Origin: GCA-020348445 sp965372465
Lineage (GTDB): Archaea; Thermoplasmatota; Thermoplasmata; GCA-020350865
DNA length: 40,464 bases
Direction: 5' to 3'
NCBI GenBank assembly: GCA_965372465.1
Contig: CBDVCK010000002.1
Location: forward strand, 1 to 40,464
Shown: positions 1 to 7,468 of the stretch, piece after piece
Position numbering within the stretch: position 1 is the first letter of the stretch
Layout: every line of letters begins with the position of its first letter
The notes under the pieces: generated by a model
What the model was told of the DNA's origin: nothing
What the model saw: only the letters and a program-made list of their open reading frames with translations
Database searches by the model: none
Program-made: the position numbers and the translations under genes

Positions 1-425
1 TCCACGGCTCTGGTAAGGAATATGCCAAGAAACTTCTGGACAATGGAAAGGCTCTTGAAAAAATGAAGGAAATCATCCAGGGCCAAGGAGGAAATCCTGA
101 TACCAAATCCGAAGACATTATAATCGGAGAATATAAATTTGATTTTATCACCAATACTGGCGGGTACATAGCTGAAATCAGGAACAAGAATGTCGTGAAA
201 ATTGCAAGATCTGCAGGTGCACCCAAGGATAAGGGTGCAGGTATGGTTCTCAAGAAAAAAGGAGGCGACAAGGTGGAAAAGGGGGAGGTGATATTCACGA
301 TCTATGCAGATAACGAGAGAAAACTCGAGAATGCAAAATCACTTGCACAGCGTCTGTCCCCCATAAATATTGAGGGGATGATACTTCAAAAGATTCCATC
401 TTTTCACCGCCCCGGCGGGCTATAA
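1..425 (+). CDS. deoA: AMP phosphorylase, C-terminal part (5' truncated by window edge)
   Basis: The reading frame is open from base 3 and ends with TAA at 423-425, so only about the last 140 residues are present. The visible part has the C-terminal alpha/beta domain of the thymidine/AMP phosphorylase family: a GNP..KSEDI segment, a KIARSAGAPKDKGAG segment, a KKGGDKVEKGEVIFTIYA segment and a closing INIEGMILQKI segment close to that of archaeal AMP phosphorylases. The family phosphorolyses AMP to adenine and ribose 1,5-bisphosphate, feeding the archaeal nucleotide route that can lead to type III RuBisCO. Whether this organism has that route cannot be seen here. It converges on the NAD synthetase gene, 7 bases away. 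The family is clear; the AMP rather than thymidine assignment rests on resemblance to archaeal proteins. Confidence 0.85.
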   Translation, partial: HGSGKEYAKKLLDNGKALEKMKEIIQGQGGNPDTKSEDIIIGEYKFDFITNTGGYIAEIRNKNVVKIARSAGAPKDKGAGMVLKKKGGDKVEKGEVIFTIYADNERKLENAKSLAQRLSPINIEGMILQKIPSFHRPGGL

Positions 426-432
426 TTTTCTG

Positions 433-1263
433 TTATTCCCTCCAGTCCGCACCCAATGTCCTGATACCCAGCTTGGGGATCAATGGCATTTTTCTTTTAT
501 GAATGTTCTTTTCCACCAACTCAAGAATTCTTGCAATCTCGGTGGGATCAAGTTGCGTCCTCTTTGCAATTTCCATGGTATCCAACTTCAGTTCTATTCC
601 CAATAGAATCGCGTCCAAATCCTTGTATTGGATGTTCAACTCCCCTTCATCTGTCTGGCCTTCTGTAAGTCCTGCCGAGGGAGGTTTGTTAATAATATTT
701 TCAGGAATGTGAATGTACTTGGCCAGCTCCTTTATTTGGGTTTTATACAAATCACCAATTGGAGAGAAATCCGCGCCCCCATCCCCGAATTTGGTGAAAT
801 AGCCCACCAAAAGCTCACTTTTATTGCTCGTACCCATTACAATCCTGTTTTCGAGATTTGCATGGACATAAAGCAGAATCATCCTGCATCTGGACTTGAT
901 ATTCCCCAGAGCGTTTAAATCCAGGTTCATGGGGGATAGCAGTTGTGTGAATGCCCTCACAGACTCAGATATATCAATTACCCGATACTCGACACCCCAT
1001 GTGGTGGCCAGATCCAGGGCGTCCTTGATATCGTCCTCGGGGGTTGAGGTCTCCGGCATTATGAGGGCCATGACCTTGTCAGTACCCAGGGAATCTGCAC
1101 ATAACTTTGTAACAACCGCAGAATCAAGGCCTCCGGAAAGTCCGATTAGAACGCCGTCTGCCCTGGCCTCATCCACTTTCTGTTTGATAAAGGAGTGAAT
1201 TACATCCACGCTTTCTGGTTTGAATTCGGGCTTAAGACGGGTTTTTTCCGAATGATTCGGCAT
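433..1263 (-). CDS. nadE: NH3-dependent NAD+ synthetase
   Basis: A 276-residue ATP-pyrophosphatase-fold enzyme that amidates nicotinate adenine dinucleotide to NAD+, the last step of NAD synthesis. The PP-loop SGGLDS lies at residues 43-48. The characteristic NAD synthetase segments GTSNKSEL, GYFTKFGDGGAD, SPIGDLYKTQ and PPSAGLTEGQTDEGELN all follow. There is no N-terminal glutaminase domain, so it should use free ammonia. The first ATG is taken as the start; a TATA-like element about 50 bases upstream gives a leader of roughly 25 nt. The gene is divergent from the M29 aminopeptidase gene. Confidence 0.95.
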   Translation of the reverse strand: MPNHSEKTRLKPEFKPESVDVIHSFIKQKVDEARADGVLIGLSGGLDSAVVTKLCADSLGTDKVMALIMPETSTPEDDIKDALDLATTWGVEYRVIDISESVRAFTQLLSPMNLDLNALGNIKSRCRMILLYVHANLENRIVMGTSNKSELLVGYFTKFGDGGADFSPIGDLYKTQIKELAKYIHIPENIINKPPSAGLTEGQTDEGELNIQYKDLDAILLGIELKLDTMEIAKRTQLDPTEIARILELVEKNIHKRKMPLIPKLGIRTLGADWRE

Positions 1264-1311
1264 GCAATTCCCAAATGGTTTGGATGTGATATTAGGGTTG
1301 TGGTTAATGGA

Positions 1312-1319
1312 TTTATAAA
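1312..1319 (-). promoter_or_regulatory. TATA-like box for nadE
   Basis: On the minus strand this reads as an A/T octamer of the TTTATAAA kind. With the usual archaeal spacing of about 26 bases, transcription would begin near 1289, giving nadE a leader of about 25 nt. It sits back to back with the aminopeptidase TATA box, so two promoters share about 25 bp. Confidence 0.5.
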
Positions 1320-1327
1320 AACCATAT

Positions 1328-1335
1328 TATTTAAA
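1328..1335 (+). promoter_or_regulatory. TATA-like box for the M29 aminopeptidase gene
   Basis: TATTTAAA followed by GG. The predicted start of transcription near 1358 leaves a leader of about 48 nt that contains the GGAGG ribosome-binding site at 1394-1398. Confidence 0.5.
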
Positions 1336-1405
1336 GGAAAAAACAAAAACTACAAAAACCTTAATGAACCTAGATTGTGATTCTCACTTCCCCGGAGGGA
1401 TTACA

Positions 1406-2527
1406 ATGTCCGATAATTTCAACGAGAACATACAAATCGATGAAAATTTGCACAAAGCGGCAAAGGTGGCAATAAACGAGGTTCTGGGCACACAGAAGGA
1501 CGAAAAGGTGCTCATAATTACGAATCCTGACGAGGACGTGCAGAGGATATCAATGGCACTTTACGATGCTGTTTTCGAGGTAGGGGCATTGCCGGTTCTC
1601 ATTTTCCAGCCTGTAAAAACCCAACTGGATTTTGCAGAGGAAAGCGTGATTTCAGCCATTAAATCCAACCCGGACATTATACTGTCAATCAGCAAACAGA
1701 AACTCGGGAAGGATAAAAATGCTTTAAAAAATCCCTTAAAGGTTGGAGAAAAGGAATACGACAACACCTTCACATATCTTTTGGGGGAAAAGAAGATGCG
1801 ATCCTTTTGGTCACCTTCTGTTACTGCCAGGATGTTCGCAGAGACAGTTCCCATTGATTATGCTGAGCTTGGGAAAACCTGTTCGAAAATAGAAGATGAA
1901 CTGAATCGGGCCGTTCAGGTGCATATCGTTGCCCCGTCAGGAACCGACATTACAATAGGATTGAGAGGTAGGGACGCTAAACTGGATGACGGTAACTTCA
2001 AAGAAGCAGGCAAGGGTGGTAACCTACCGTGCGGCGAGGTGTTTATTTCTCCTGAGCTCGGGACCTCAAAAGGTATAATCGCATTCGATGGAAGCATATC
2101 GTTGGAAGGGGGCGAGGTTATTATTGATACCCCGATTATCGCAAAGGTCGAAGGGGGTTTCGTTATCGAGATTACAGGTGAAAAAGAAGCAGACGAATTG
2201 AAGGCAACCATTGATAAGGCCGAAAATAAGGTAAGAGAATTTGTAAGCCAGGGTAAGATCCCCTCCGAGGTGGAAGACAATTATATTCAAAATGCCCGTA
2301 ACCTGGGAGAACTGGGAATCGGCCTGAACAAGAACGCAAAAATCGTTGGTAACATGCTTGAGGACGAGAAGGTATACGGCACATGTCATATAGCTATAGG
2401 TTCCAATTACGACGAGGATGCAAAATCCCTGATACACCTGGATGGTTTAATCAAAAATCCTACCATTACAGTAAAATATGAAGACGGAAGGGAAAAAGAG
2501 ATTATTAAAGATGGAAATGTTTTGTGA
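1406..2527 (+). CDS. M29-family aminopeptidase (leucyl aminopeptidase type)
   Basis: A 373-residue metallo-aminopeptidase of family M29, which removes N-terminal residues from peptides in the cytosol. The C-terminal half shows the family's metal-ligand segments in order: PCGEVFISPE (Glu), LGELGIGLN (Glu), GTCHIAIGSN (His) and SLIHLDGL (His and Asp). The frame is open from an ATG at 1364, but the ATG at 1406 has a perfect GGAGG 7 bases upstream and gives the usual family length, so I chose it. It probably works in peptide catabolism, fitting the amino-acid-degrading genes later in the window. Confidence 0.9.
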   Translation: MSDNFNENIQIDENLHKAAKVAINEVLGTQKDEKVLIITNPDEDVQRISMALYDAVFEVGALPVLIFQPVKTQLDFAEESVISAIKSNPDIILSISKQKLGKDKNALKNPLKVGEKEYDNTFTYLLGEKKMRSFWSPSVTARMFAETVPIDYAELGKTCSKIEDELNRAVQVHIVAPSGTDITIGLRGRDAKLDDGNFKEAGKGGNLPCGEVFISPELGTSKGIIAFDGSISLEGGEVIIDTPIIAKVEGGFVIEITGEKEADELKATIDKAENKVREFVSQGKIPSEVEDNYIQNARNLGELGIGLNKNAKIVGNMLEDEKVYGTCHIAIGSNYDEDAKSLIHLDGLIKNPTITVKYEDGREKEIIKDGNVL

Positions 2528-2695
2528 TTACAAAGTTACATCAAACTCTTCCTGAAGGTCAAGCACAACCTGTTCCAAAACGCCTTCGAAGGTGGGACTC
2601 TTGACCTCTCTTACGCCGCCTAGATCGGTTTGAATTCTCGCAAGGTACGAATCAGGCCTCTTGAGGATCTCAATACTGCAAAGCGATTCTTCCAT
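2528..2695 (-). CDS. 55-residue conserved-looking small protein, unknown function
   Basis: A compact 55-codon frame, starting MEESLCSIEILKRPDS and ending LDLQEEFDVTL. It begins 6 nt after a strong GGGGGA ribosome-binding site (2698-2704) and has a TATA-like element about 80 bases upstream. It ends exactly at the base after the aminopeptidase stop, in convergent orientation. The predicted pattern is two short beta strands, a GGVREVKSPTFEG turn and an amphipathic C-terminal helix, with no membrane segment and no metal motif. I do not recognise the family. It is too short for ordinary ORF-length cutoffs, but the ribosome-binding site, composition and exact packing argue that it is real. Confidence 0.6.
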   Translation of the reverse strand: MEESLCSIEILKRPDSYLARIQTDLGGVREVKSPTFEGVLEQVVLDLQEEFDVTL

Positions 2696-2773
2696 TTAAT
2701 CCCCCAATTTTCTTAATCGGTTGATAATAATTCACTGAAATACTGGTATCAATTCACCCGAATAAACGATTTG

Positions 2774-2783
2774 ATATTTAAAA
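2774..2783 (-). promoter_or_regulatory. TATA-like box upstream of the 55-residue gene
   Basis: The minus strand reads TTTTAAATAT, in the AT-rich gap between the ether-lipid operon and the small gene. The transcript would start near 2752 with a leader of about 57 nt. Confidence 0.4.
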
Positions 2784-2834
2784 CTTATCTGTACAAAATC
2801 GTGTCATGAGGCTTGCTATAAATAATTTTGGTAT

Positions 2835-3578
2835 TCAAAGGCGGCTTTTGACACCCTTTATGATGTCTCTTAACACATTCTCCACATCGTCACTGACCTC
2901 CACTATGGTGCCAGTAACAACGATGTCGGCCCCGGCTTTGGAGATCTCATTGGCGGTTTCGAAATCTCTTATACCTCCACCCACCAGCAAAGGAATGGAT
3001 AGTTTCTCCTTCACACCTTTTATCATTTCAACTGGTACGGGATTTGGAGCGCCGGATCCTGCCTCCAGATAGAATAGTTCCATACCCAAAAATTCGGCTG
3101 CCAGGCCGTAACCTATAGCTGTCTTTACATCACCTCTTCTTACAGGTTCAGCACCACCCATCTCCCCAACCTTCATCCCCGGCTCCACAATAACATAACC
3201 CATGGGTATGGTCTCAATCTCCATGTCCTTGATCGTCTGCGAGGCTTTCATTTGCTCTCCGATGATGTATTTTCTCTCCTTGGAGTTCAGAAGGGACATA
3301 AAGTATATTGCATCAAAATTCGGGCTCAAAGCATTTGCATGGGAGGGAAACTGGATAATGGGTATGGGAACTCGTTCTTTCATTGCCTGCACGCTTTTAT
3401 CCAGGTTATCAAAATCAATACCTGTGGAGCCTCCAACCATCATGGCATCTGTTCCTGCCCTATACGCCAAATATGCGGTGTCAGAGCACTCCTTTGGGCT
3501 CAGCTTGTCTGGATCGATCAAAGTCATGTGTAATTTTCCAAGCTTCAATTTGCTTCGAATGTATTCTATTACCTTCAT
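2835..3578 (-). CDS. Geranylgeranylglyceryl phosphate synthase (GGGPS)
   Basis: A TIM-barrel prenyltransferase of the PcrB/GGGPS family, about 247 residues, that joins geranylgeranyl diphosphate to sn-glycerol 1-phosphate, the first committed step of archaeal membrane lipids. Visible family motifs are TLIDPDK near residue 19, VGGSTGID near 48, YLEAGSGAPNPVP (substrate binding) and VGGGIRDFETA (phosphate binding) in the last third. A GTG lies three codons upstream at 3587, but GGTGAT sits 4 bases before the ATG at 3578, so the ATG is preferred. It follows the UbiA-type gene by 24 bases and is surely co-transcribed with the enzyme for the next lipid step. Confidence 0.95.
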   Translation of the reverse strand: MKVIEYIRSKLKLGKLHMTLIDPDKLSPKECSDTAYLAYRAGTDAMMVGGSTGIDFDNLDKSVQAMKERVPIPIIQFPSHANALSPNFDAIYFMSLLNSKERKYIIGEQMKASQTIKDMEIETIPMGYVIVEPGMKVGEMGGAEPVRRGDVKTAIGYGLAAEFLGMELFYLEAGSGAPNPVPVEMIKGVKEKLSIPLLVGGGIRDFETANEISKAGADIVVTGTIVEVSDDVENVLRDIIKGVKSRL

Positions 3579-3602
3579 ACCTATCACCGGAATTGTTCAT
3601 CT

Positions 3603-4439
3603 TCATATCGGTAAAATGCCTCCTGCAAGGAAAGCCAGTAGTGCGATTAACATTGCACCTTTAATCGGGGTAGATGCTTTGTTTTTTCCACTCAATAAAA
3701 GCAGAATGCAGTATATAAATATTGCATCTGCAACTGCAATTAACGGAAGATAGTACATGGACCCTTCCTTGGTAAAAATTCCTGATAAAAACGGAATCGG
3801 GCTGATCAGAATCCCGCAAACTATGGATGAAGAGGCAGCATATGCTGCCTTCTTGGTTCCGATCTTCATGGGGAGGGTGTGCCTGCCTATGTCACCTTTG
3901 ATGTCCTCGATATCTTTGGCTATCTCTCTTCCGACAGTAGCCAGGAATGCCAATACTGCCAGAACATAGGTTTTTTGTACAGCCCCCACTGCTGCACCGC
4001 CGAACAGGAAAGCCGTACCAGTTAGCCAGGCGATGGTCATGTTTCCTGCAGTGCCTTTGGCCTTGAAAAATATCTCGTAAGAGACCATCACAATCAGATT
4101 GGCAACAACAATTAAAAATGCGATATTATTGATGAAAAAAGCAAGGATAAGCGATACCAGAAACAAGACAAATGCAGTATGTAAAGCCCGGTCAGCTTTG
4201 ATTATGCCCGAGGGTATTGGGCGGGTGGGATGATTGATACCATCTATATCCCTGTCATAATAATCGTTCAATGCATTTCCTGCACCTGTGAAGAAAAATG
4301 CCACGATGCATGCCAATCCTAGAGTTGAATAATGTCCTTCAATCCCCTCCAAACCGGTAGCAATTAATGCACCGATTGCCACTGCGGCTGCAACCATCAC
4401 ACAGTTCATGGGGCGCAACAGCTGGATTTGTGCCTTCAT
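3603..4439 (-). CDS. Digeranylgeranylglyceryl phosphate synthase (UbiA family)
   Basis: A 278-residue integral membrane prenyltransferase that adds the second geranylgeranyl chain to GGGP. Two Asp-rich motifs of the UbiA superfamily are present: NDYYDRDID at residues 58-66 and DIEDIKGDIGRHTLP near 178-192. Between and after them are eight or nine hydrophobic segments. The HPTRPIPSG segment after the first motif is typical of the archaeal enzyme. It heads a two-gene operon with GGGPS. A TATA box centred about 26 bases before the ATG implies a leaderless transcript. Confidence 0.93.
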   Translation of the reverse strand: MKAQIQLLRPMNCVMVAAAVAIGALIATGLEGIEGHYSTLGLACIVAFFFTGAGNALNDYYDRDIDGINHPTRPIPSGIIKADRALHTAFVLFLVSLILAFFINNIAFLIVVANLIVMVSYEIFFKAKGTAGNMTIAWLTGTAFLFGGAAVGAVQKTYVLAVLAFLATVGREIAKDIEDIKGDIGRHTLPMKIGTKKAAYAASSSIVCGILISPIPFLSGIFTKEGSMYYLPLIAVADAIFIYCILLLLSGKNKASTPIKGAMLIALLAFLAGGILPI

Positions 4440-4460
4440 CCCTTGTGAATTGGGTTGGGC

Positions 4461-4470
4461 TTATAATATT
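4461..4470 (-). promoter_or_regulatory. TATA box giving a leaderless ether-lipid operon
   Basis: The minus strand reads AATATTATAA. Its centre is about 26 bases from the A of the UbiA-family ATG at 4439, so transcription should begin at or next to the start codon. No ribosome-binding site is visible before that ATG, which agrees. Confidence 0.55.
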
Positions 4471-4504
4471 TTTCCTTTTTTTGGTTTTTTGAATCTCTTT
4501 ATCT

Positions 4505-4520
4505 TGGTAATTTATTACCA
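4505..4520. promoter_or_regulatory. Perfect inverted repeat, possible operator
   Basis: TGGTAA and TTACCA flank a TTTA spacer (6+6 bp, fully symmetric). It lies about 40 bases upstream of the ether-lipid operon TATA box. The position and symmetry suit a dimeric transcription factor, but no matching second site was noticed, so the role is conjecture. Confidence 0.3.
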
Positions 4521-4544
4521 TTTCTTGATTATTTTGCGATTATT

Positions 4545-4575
4545 GGGCGGGTGGAGGGGGTTTGGGATGGTGGGG
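4545..4575 (+). other. Five-run guanine tract (G-quadruplex candidate)
   Basis: Runs of 3, 3, 5, 3 and 4 guanines are separated by 1, 4, 3 and 5 bases, within an otherwise AT-rich 270-base intergenic region. This meets the usual pattern for an intramolecular four-stranded structure on the plus strand. It lies about 75 bases upstream of the TATA box of the sugar epimerase gene. No open frame in the stretch looks coding. Confidence 0.4.
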
Positions 4576-4650
4576 AGAAGGTTTTTAGGAGTGGAGGGGA
4601 GAATACCTCAAAAATGCGGTTATCTATCCCTTTCGGATGCCTGAAAAAGT

Positions 4651-4660
4651 TAATATAAAA
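4651..4660 (+). promoter_or_regulatory. TATA box for the first glycan operon
   Basis: TAATATAAAA, with predicted transcription start near 4682 and a leader of about 28 nt before the ATG at 4710. It should drive the epimerase and the two glycosyltransferase genes behind it. Confidence 0.5.
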
Positions 4661-4709
4661 GCGCTTCATTGTAGAAGTACTGTATGGGAAGAAAAGGCGG
4701 AATGTCACT

Positions 4710-5672
4710 ATGGCAAAGATACTGATTACAGGCGGTGCCGGGTTCATTGGCTCCCATATTGCAGAAAAACTTGCAGAATTGGAGCATGATTTAGTTATTC
4801 TTGATAACCTGGACCCGTATTATGATGTAGGAATCAAAAAGAAGAACCTCGAGCTGGTTTTGAAAAATAAAAATTGCAACTTCATAAAAGGCACAATCAC
4901 TGACGCTGAAGCTCTGGACGATATAGTGAAAGATGGGGTTCAATACATTTATCACGAGGCTGCCCAGCCAGGTGTGAGGGCTTCTGTGGAAAATCCTCTT
5001 AAACCCAATGAGGTGAACGTAAAAGGCACCCTGAATGTACTGGAAGCTGCAAAAAAGTGGGATGTGGAAAGGGTAATCAACGCCTCCTCATCCTCTGTAT
5101 ATGGAAAGGTTGTGTACCTCCCTTTTGATGAGGGACATCCGACCCAGCCTCTTTCACCGTATGGGGTCAGCAAATTGGTTGCCGAGCATTACTGTAGATT
5201 GTATAACGAGCTTTACTCCCTTCCAACGGTTTCATTGCGCTATTTTACAGTTTATGGGCCAAGGATGAGACCTGATCTTGCGATTCCCATTTTTACAAGA
5301 GCGCTTATTAAAAACAAATCCCCTCCGATTTTCGGCGATGGCGAGCAGACAAGGGACCTGACATATATCGAAGATATAGTATCTGCCAATGTGAACCTTT
5401 TAAAAACAGGGAATGCAGATGGTGAAATTTTGAATATAGGCGGGGGAAAGAGAGTGACCGTAAACCAACTGTATCATCATTTGAAGCAATTGACAGGATG
5501 TGATGTGGAGCCAATTTATCAAGGTGAAATAAAAGGGGATGCAAGGCACACATTATCCAATATTGATAAAGCCAGGCAGAAAATCGGGTATGAGCCCAGC
5601 ACGTTAATTGAGGCGGTATTGGAAAAATTTGTTACATGGTTCCAAAAAAACAATGATTTTTACACGGTATAG
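4710..5672 (+). CDS. NDP-sugar epimerase, SDR family (UDP-glucose/UDP-GlcNAc 4-epimerase-like)
   Basis: A 320-residue extended short-chain dehydrogenase. The NAD-binding GGAGFIGSH lies at residues 8-16, the active-site serine stretch NASSSSVYG follows, and the catalytic YxxxK is Y151/K155 in SPYGVSKL. The sugar-binding RYFTVYGPRMRP and GDGEQTRDLTYIEDI segments are those of archaeal and bacterial UDP-hexose and UDP-uronate 4-epimerases. It probably interconverts gluco and galacto forms of a nucleotide sugar for the glycosyltransferases that follow 17 bases downstream. Substrate cannot be fixed from sequence. Confidence 0.85.
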   Translation: MAKILITGGAGFIGSHIAEKLAELEHDLVILDNLDPYYDVGIKKKNLELVLKNKNCNFIKGTITDAEALDDIVKDGVQYIYHEAAQPGVRASVENPLKPNEVNVKGTLNVLEAAKKWDVERVINASSSSVYGKVVYLPFDEGHPTQPLSPYGVSKLVAEHYCRLYNELYSLPTVSLRYFTVYGPRMRPDLAIPIFTRALIKNKSPPIFGDGEQTRDLTYIEDIVSANVNLLKTGNADGEILNIGGGKRVTVNQLYHHLKQLTGCDVEPIYQGEIKGDARHTLSNIDKARQKIGYEPSTLIEAVLEKFVTWFQKNNDFYTV

Positions 5673-5689
5673 CGGAGGAACGAGAGAAA

Positions 5690-6667
5690 ATGGCAAAAAG
5701 GAAGGTACTGTTCATTTATCCTTTTCCTTCATCCTTTATAAATAAGGATCTGAACATTTTAAAGGAAGAATTCGAGGTTGTATCTCTTGAGTATCGGGGC
5801 AAAAAGGATATGTTCAGATTGCTAAAAAATGTAATTGCCACTGATTTGAATGTATCATGGTTCTCACTGGGCCATGCGACATTTGCGGTTTGGTTTTCGA
5901 GATTCTTCAGAAAAAGGAGCATAATCATTGCAGGGGGCTGGGATGTTGTTTCCATGCCTGAAAAAGGCTACGGTGCCATGAGAAACGAGAAAAGGGTGAA
6001 AAAGACCCGGTATGCTCTTGAACGTGCGAACAAGATCCTGGCTGTTTCGGAATCCACCAAGAACTGGGTGTTAAAATGGGTAAAAAGAGATGATATTGCG
6101 GTCCTGTATCACGGATTTGATGCCAACACCTTCGTTCCCAAGGGTAAAAAGGAGGAACTGGTGGTTACTGTAGGAAAACTCCAAAACGATGTAACGATCC
6201 GAATAAAGGGGCTGGATACTTTCCTGAAAACCGCAGAACTTCTACCAGATGTCGAATTTGCAATAATTGGAAAACACGACCCCCAGATTGCCCAAATCTG
6301 GAAGGAAAAAGCGTCCGCAAATCTAAAGATAGTTGACTTTCTAGCAGCCGAAGAATTGTTGGGATACTACCAAAAGGCAAAGGTATATGCCCAGCTTTCT
6401 TACCAGGAATCCTTCGGCTGCGCTCTGGCGGAGGCCATGCTGTGCCAATGTATCCCTGTTGTGACTCGAAATGGGGCTATACCTGAGGTTGTGGGTGACG
6501 TCGGACTTTATGCGAAGTACGGAGATGCAGAAGACTCGGCCCGGAGGATTGAAGAAGCCCTGGATTCCGAAAAAGGACATGATGCCCGAGAAAGGATCAT
6601 GACTCAGTTTCCCCTTGATGAAAGAAAGAAGAAATTGACACAAATCGTATCCGATTGCATGAAATAG
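5690..6667 (+). CDS. Glycosyltransferase, GT4-like
   Basis: A 325-residue GT-B fold enzyme that should move a sugar from a nucleotide donor to a lipid- or glycan-linked acceptor. The C-terminal donor domain shows LVVTVGKLQ (start of the second Rossmann domain), the E-x7-E signature in QESFGCALAEAM, and GAIPEVVGDVGLYAKYGD, as in GT4. The N-terminal half is short and has ILAVSEST before the domain linker. It sits between the epimerase and a GT2 gene on the same strand, with a GGAGG ribosome-binding site just after the epimerase stop. Confidence 0.85.
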   Translation: MAKRKVLFIYPFPSSFINKDLNILKEEFEVVSLEYRGKKDMFRLLKNVIATDLNVSWFSLGHATFAVWFSRFFRKRSIIIAGGWDVVSMPEKGYGAMRNEKRVKKTRYALERANKILAVSESTKNWVLKWVKRDDIAVLYHGFDANTFVPKGKKEELVVTVGKLQNDVTIRIKGLDTFLKTAELLPDVEFAIIGKHDPQIAQIWKEKASANLKIVDFLAAEELLGYYQKAKVYAQLSYQESFGCALAEAMLCQCIPVVTRNGAIPEVVGDVGLYAKYGDAEDSARRIEEALDSEKGHDARERIMTQFPLDERKKKLTQIVSDCMK

Positions 6668-6677
6668 GAGTGGCAGG

Positions 6678-7457
6678 ATGAAAAAACCAAAGTTCAGTAT
6701 CTGCACCACGAACTACAACTGTGACCATGCACTTGCAAAGCATCTTGACTCCATTTATTCGCAGCTTGATGAGAATGAATTCGAATATATAGTTGTAGAC
6801 AGTAAATCAAAAGATAAAAGTATGCAAGTGCTTAACGGGTATGCCTCTTCCCATGACAATATGGCTGTCCTTCAAAAAAAATGTGTTCGGGGTGTTGGGA
6901 GGCAAATCGCCCTTAAAAAAAGTAAGGGGGATTATATTCTCCAGGTGGACACAGATACAGTTTACTTCCCTATCTGGAAAGATTTTATCTTCAAATGCAC
7001 AAAGGACTATCCAGAATTGGCTGTCCAGGCAATATTTGGGGGTATTTATCCAAGGAATATAATGAATGAGGTTGGTGGATGGCGTAACTTTCAATGGGGG
7101 GACGATCTGGATCTCTGGATGAGGGTATATAAGATCGGTAAAATGCGGTGGTACCCTGTGGCAGTTGGGGAGAACATCAAGGAAAAGGGGGCAGGCTCAT
7201 ATATGGATGCGTTCTCAATGAGGTATGGCAGGAAAATGGAGAAAAGCTTGAGATTGTTGAGAACAGAATTTGATTGGTTGAGATTATATTATGTTCAAAG
7301 GATGGATTTTCTGAAAATTGTCGAGGAGAACAGCCTTGATTTCGGTCTGGGTGAAAAAGAAAAATGGTTCAATGAGGGTTTACAAATAAACATGAGAGAA
7401 TGGATTGTGGGTGTGTTGAGAAAGGAGAGAATGATATTAACCGGGAAAACGAAATGA
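6678..7457 (+). CDS. Glycosyltransferase, GT2-like (GT-A fold)
   Basis: A 259-residue protein opening with FSICTTNYNCDHALAKHLDS, the usual first strand and helix of GT2 enzymes, then VVDSKSKDKS and the metal-binding DTDT at residues 91-94. The acceptor half is unusual, with GGWRNFQWGDDLDLWMR in the place of the ED-motif region. No membrane segment, so it is cytosolic or peripheral. It starts 10 bases after the preceding glycosyltransferase and is last in that operon. Converges on a methyltransferase gene 11 bases away. Confidence 0.8.
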   Translation: MKKPKFSICTTNYNCDHALAKHLDSIYSQLDENEFEYIVVDSKSKDKSMQVLNGYASSHDNMAVLQKKCVRGVGRQIALKKSKGDYILQVDTDTVYFPIWKDFIFKCTKDYPELAVQAIFGGIYPRNIMNEVGGWRNFQWGDDLDLWMRVYKIGKMRWYPVAVGENIKEKGAGSYMDAFSMRYGRKMEKSLRLLRTEFDWLRLYYVQRMDFLKIVEENSLDFGLGEKEKWFNEGLQINMREWIVGVLRKERMILTGKTK

Positions 7458-7468
7458 TGTTATGTATT

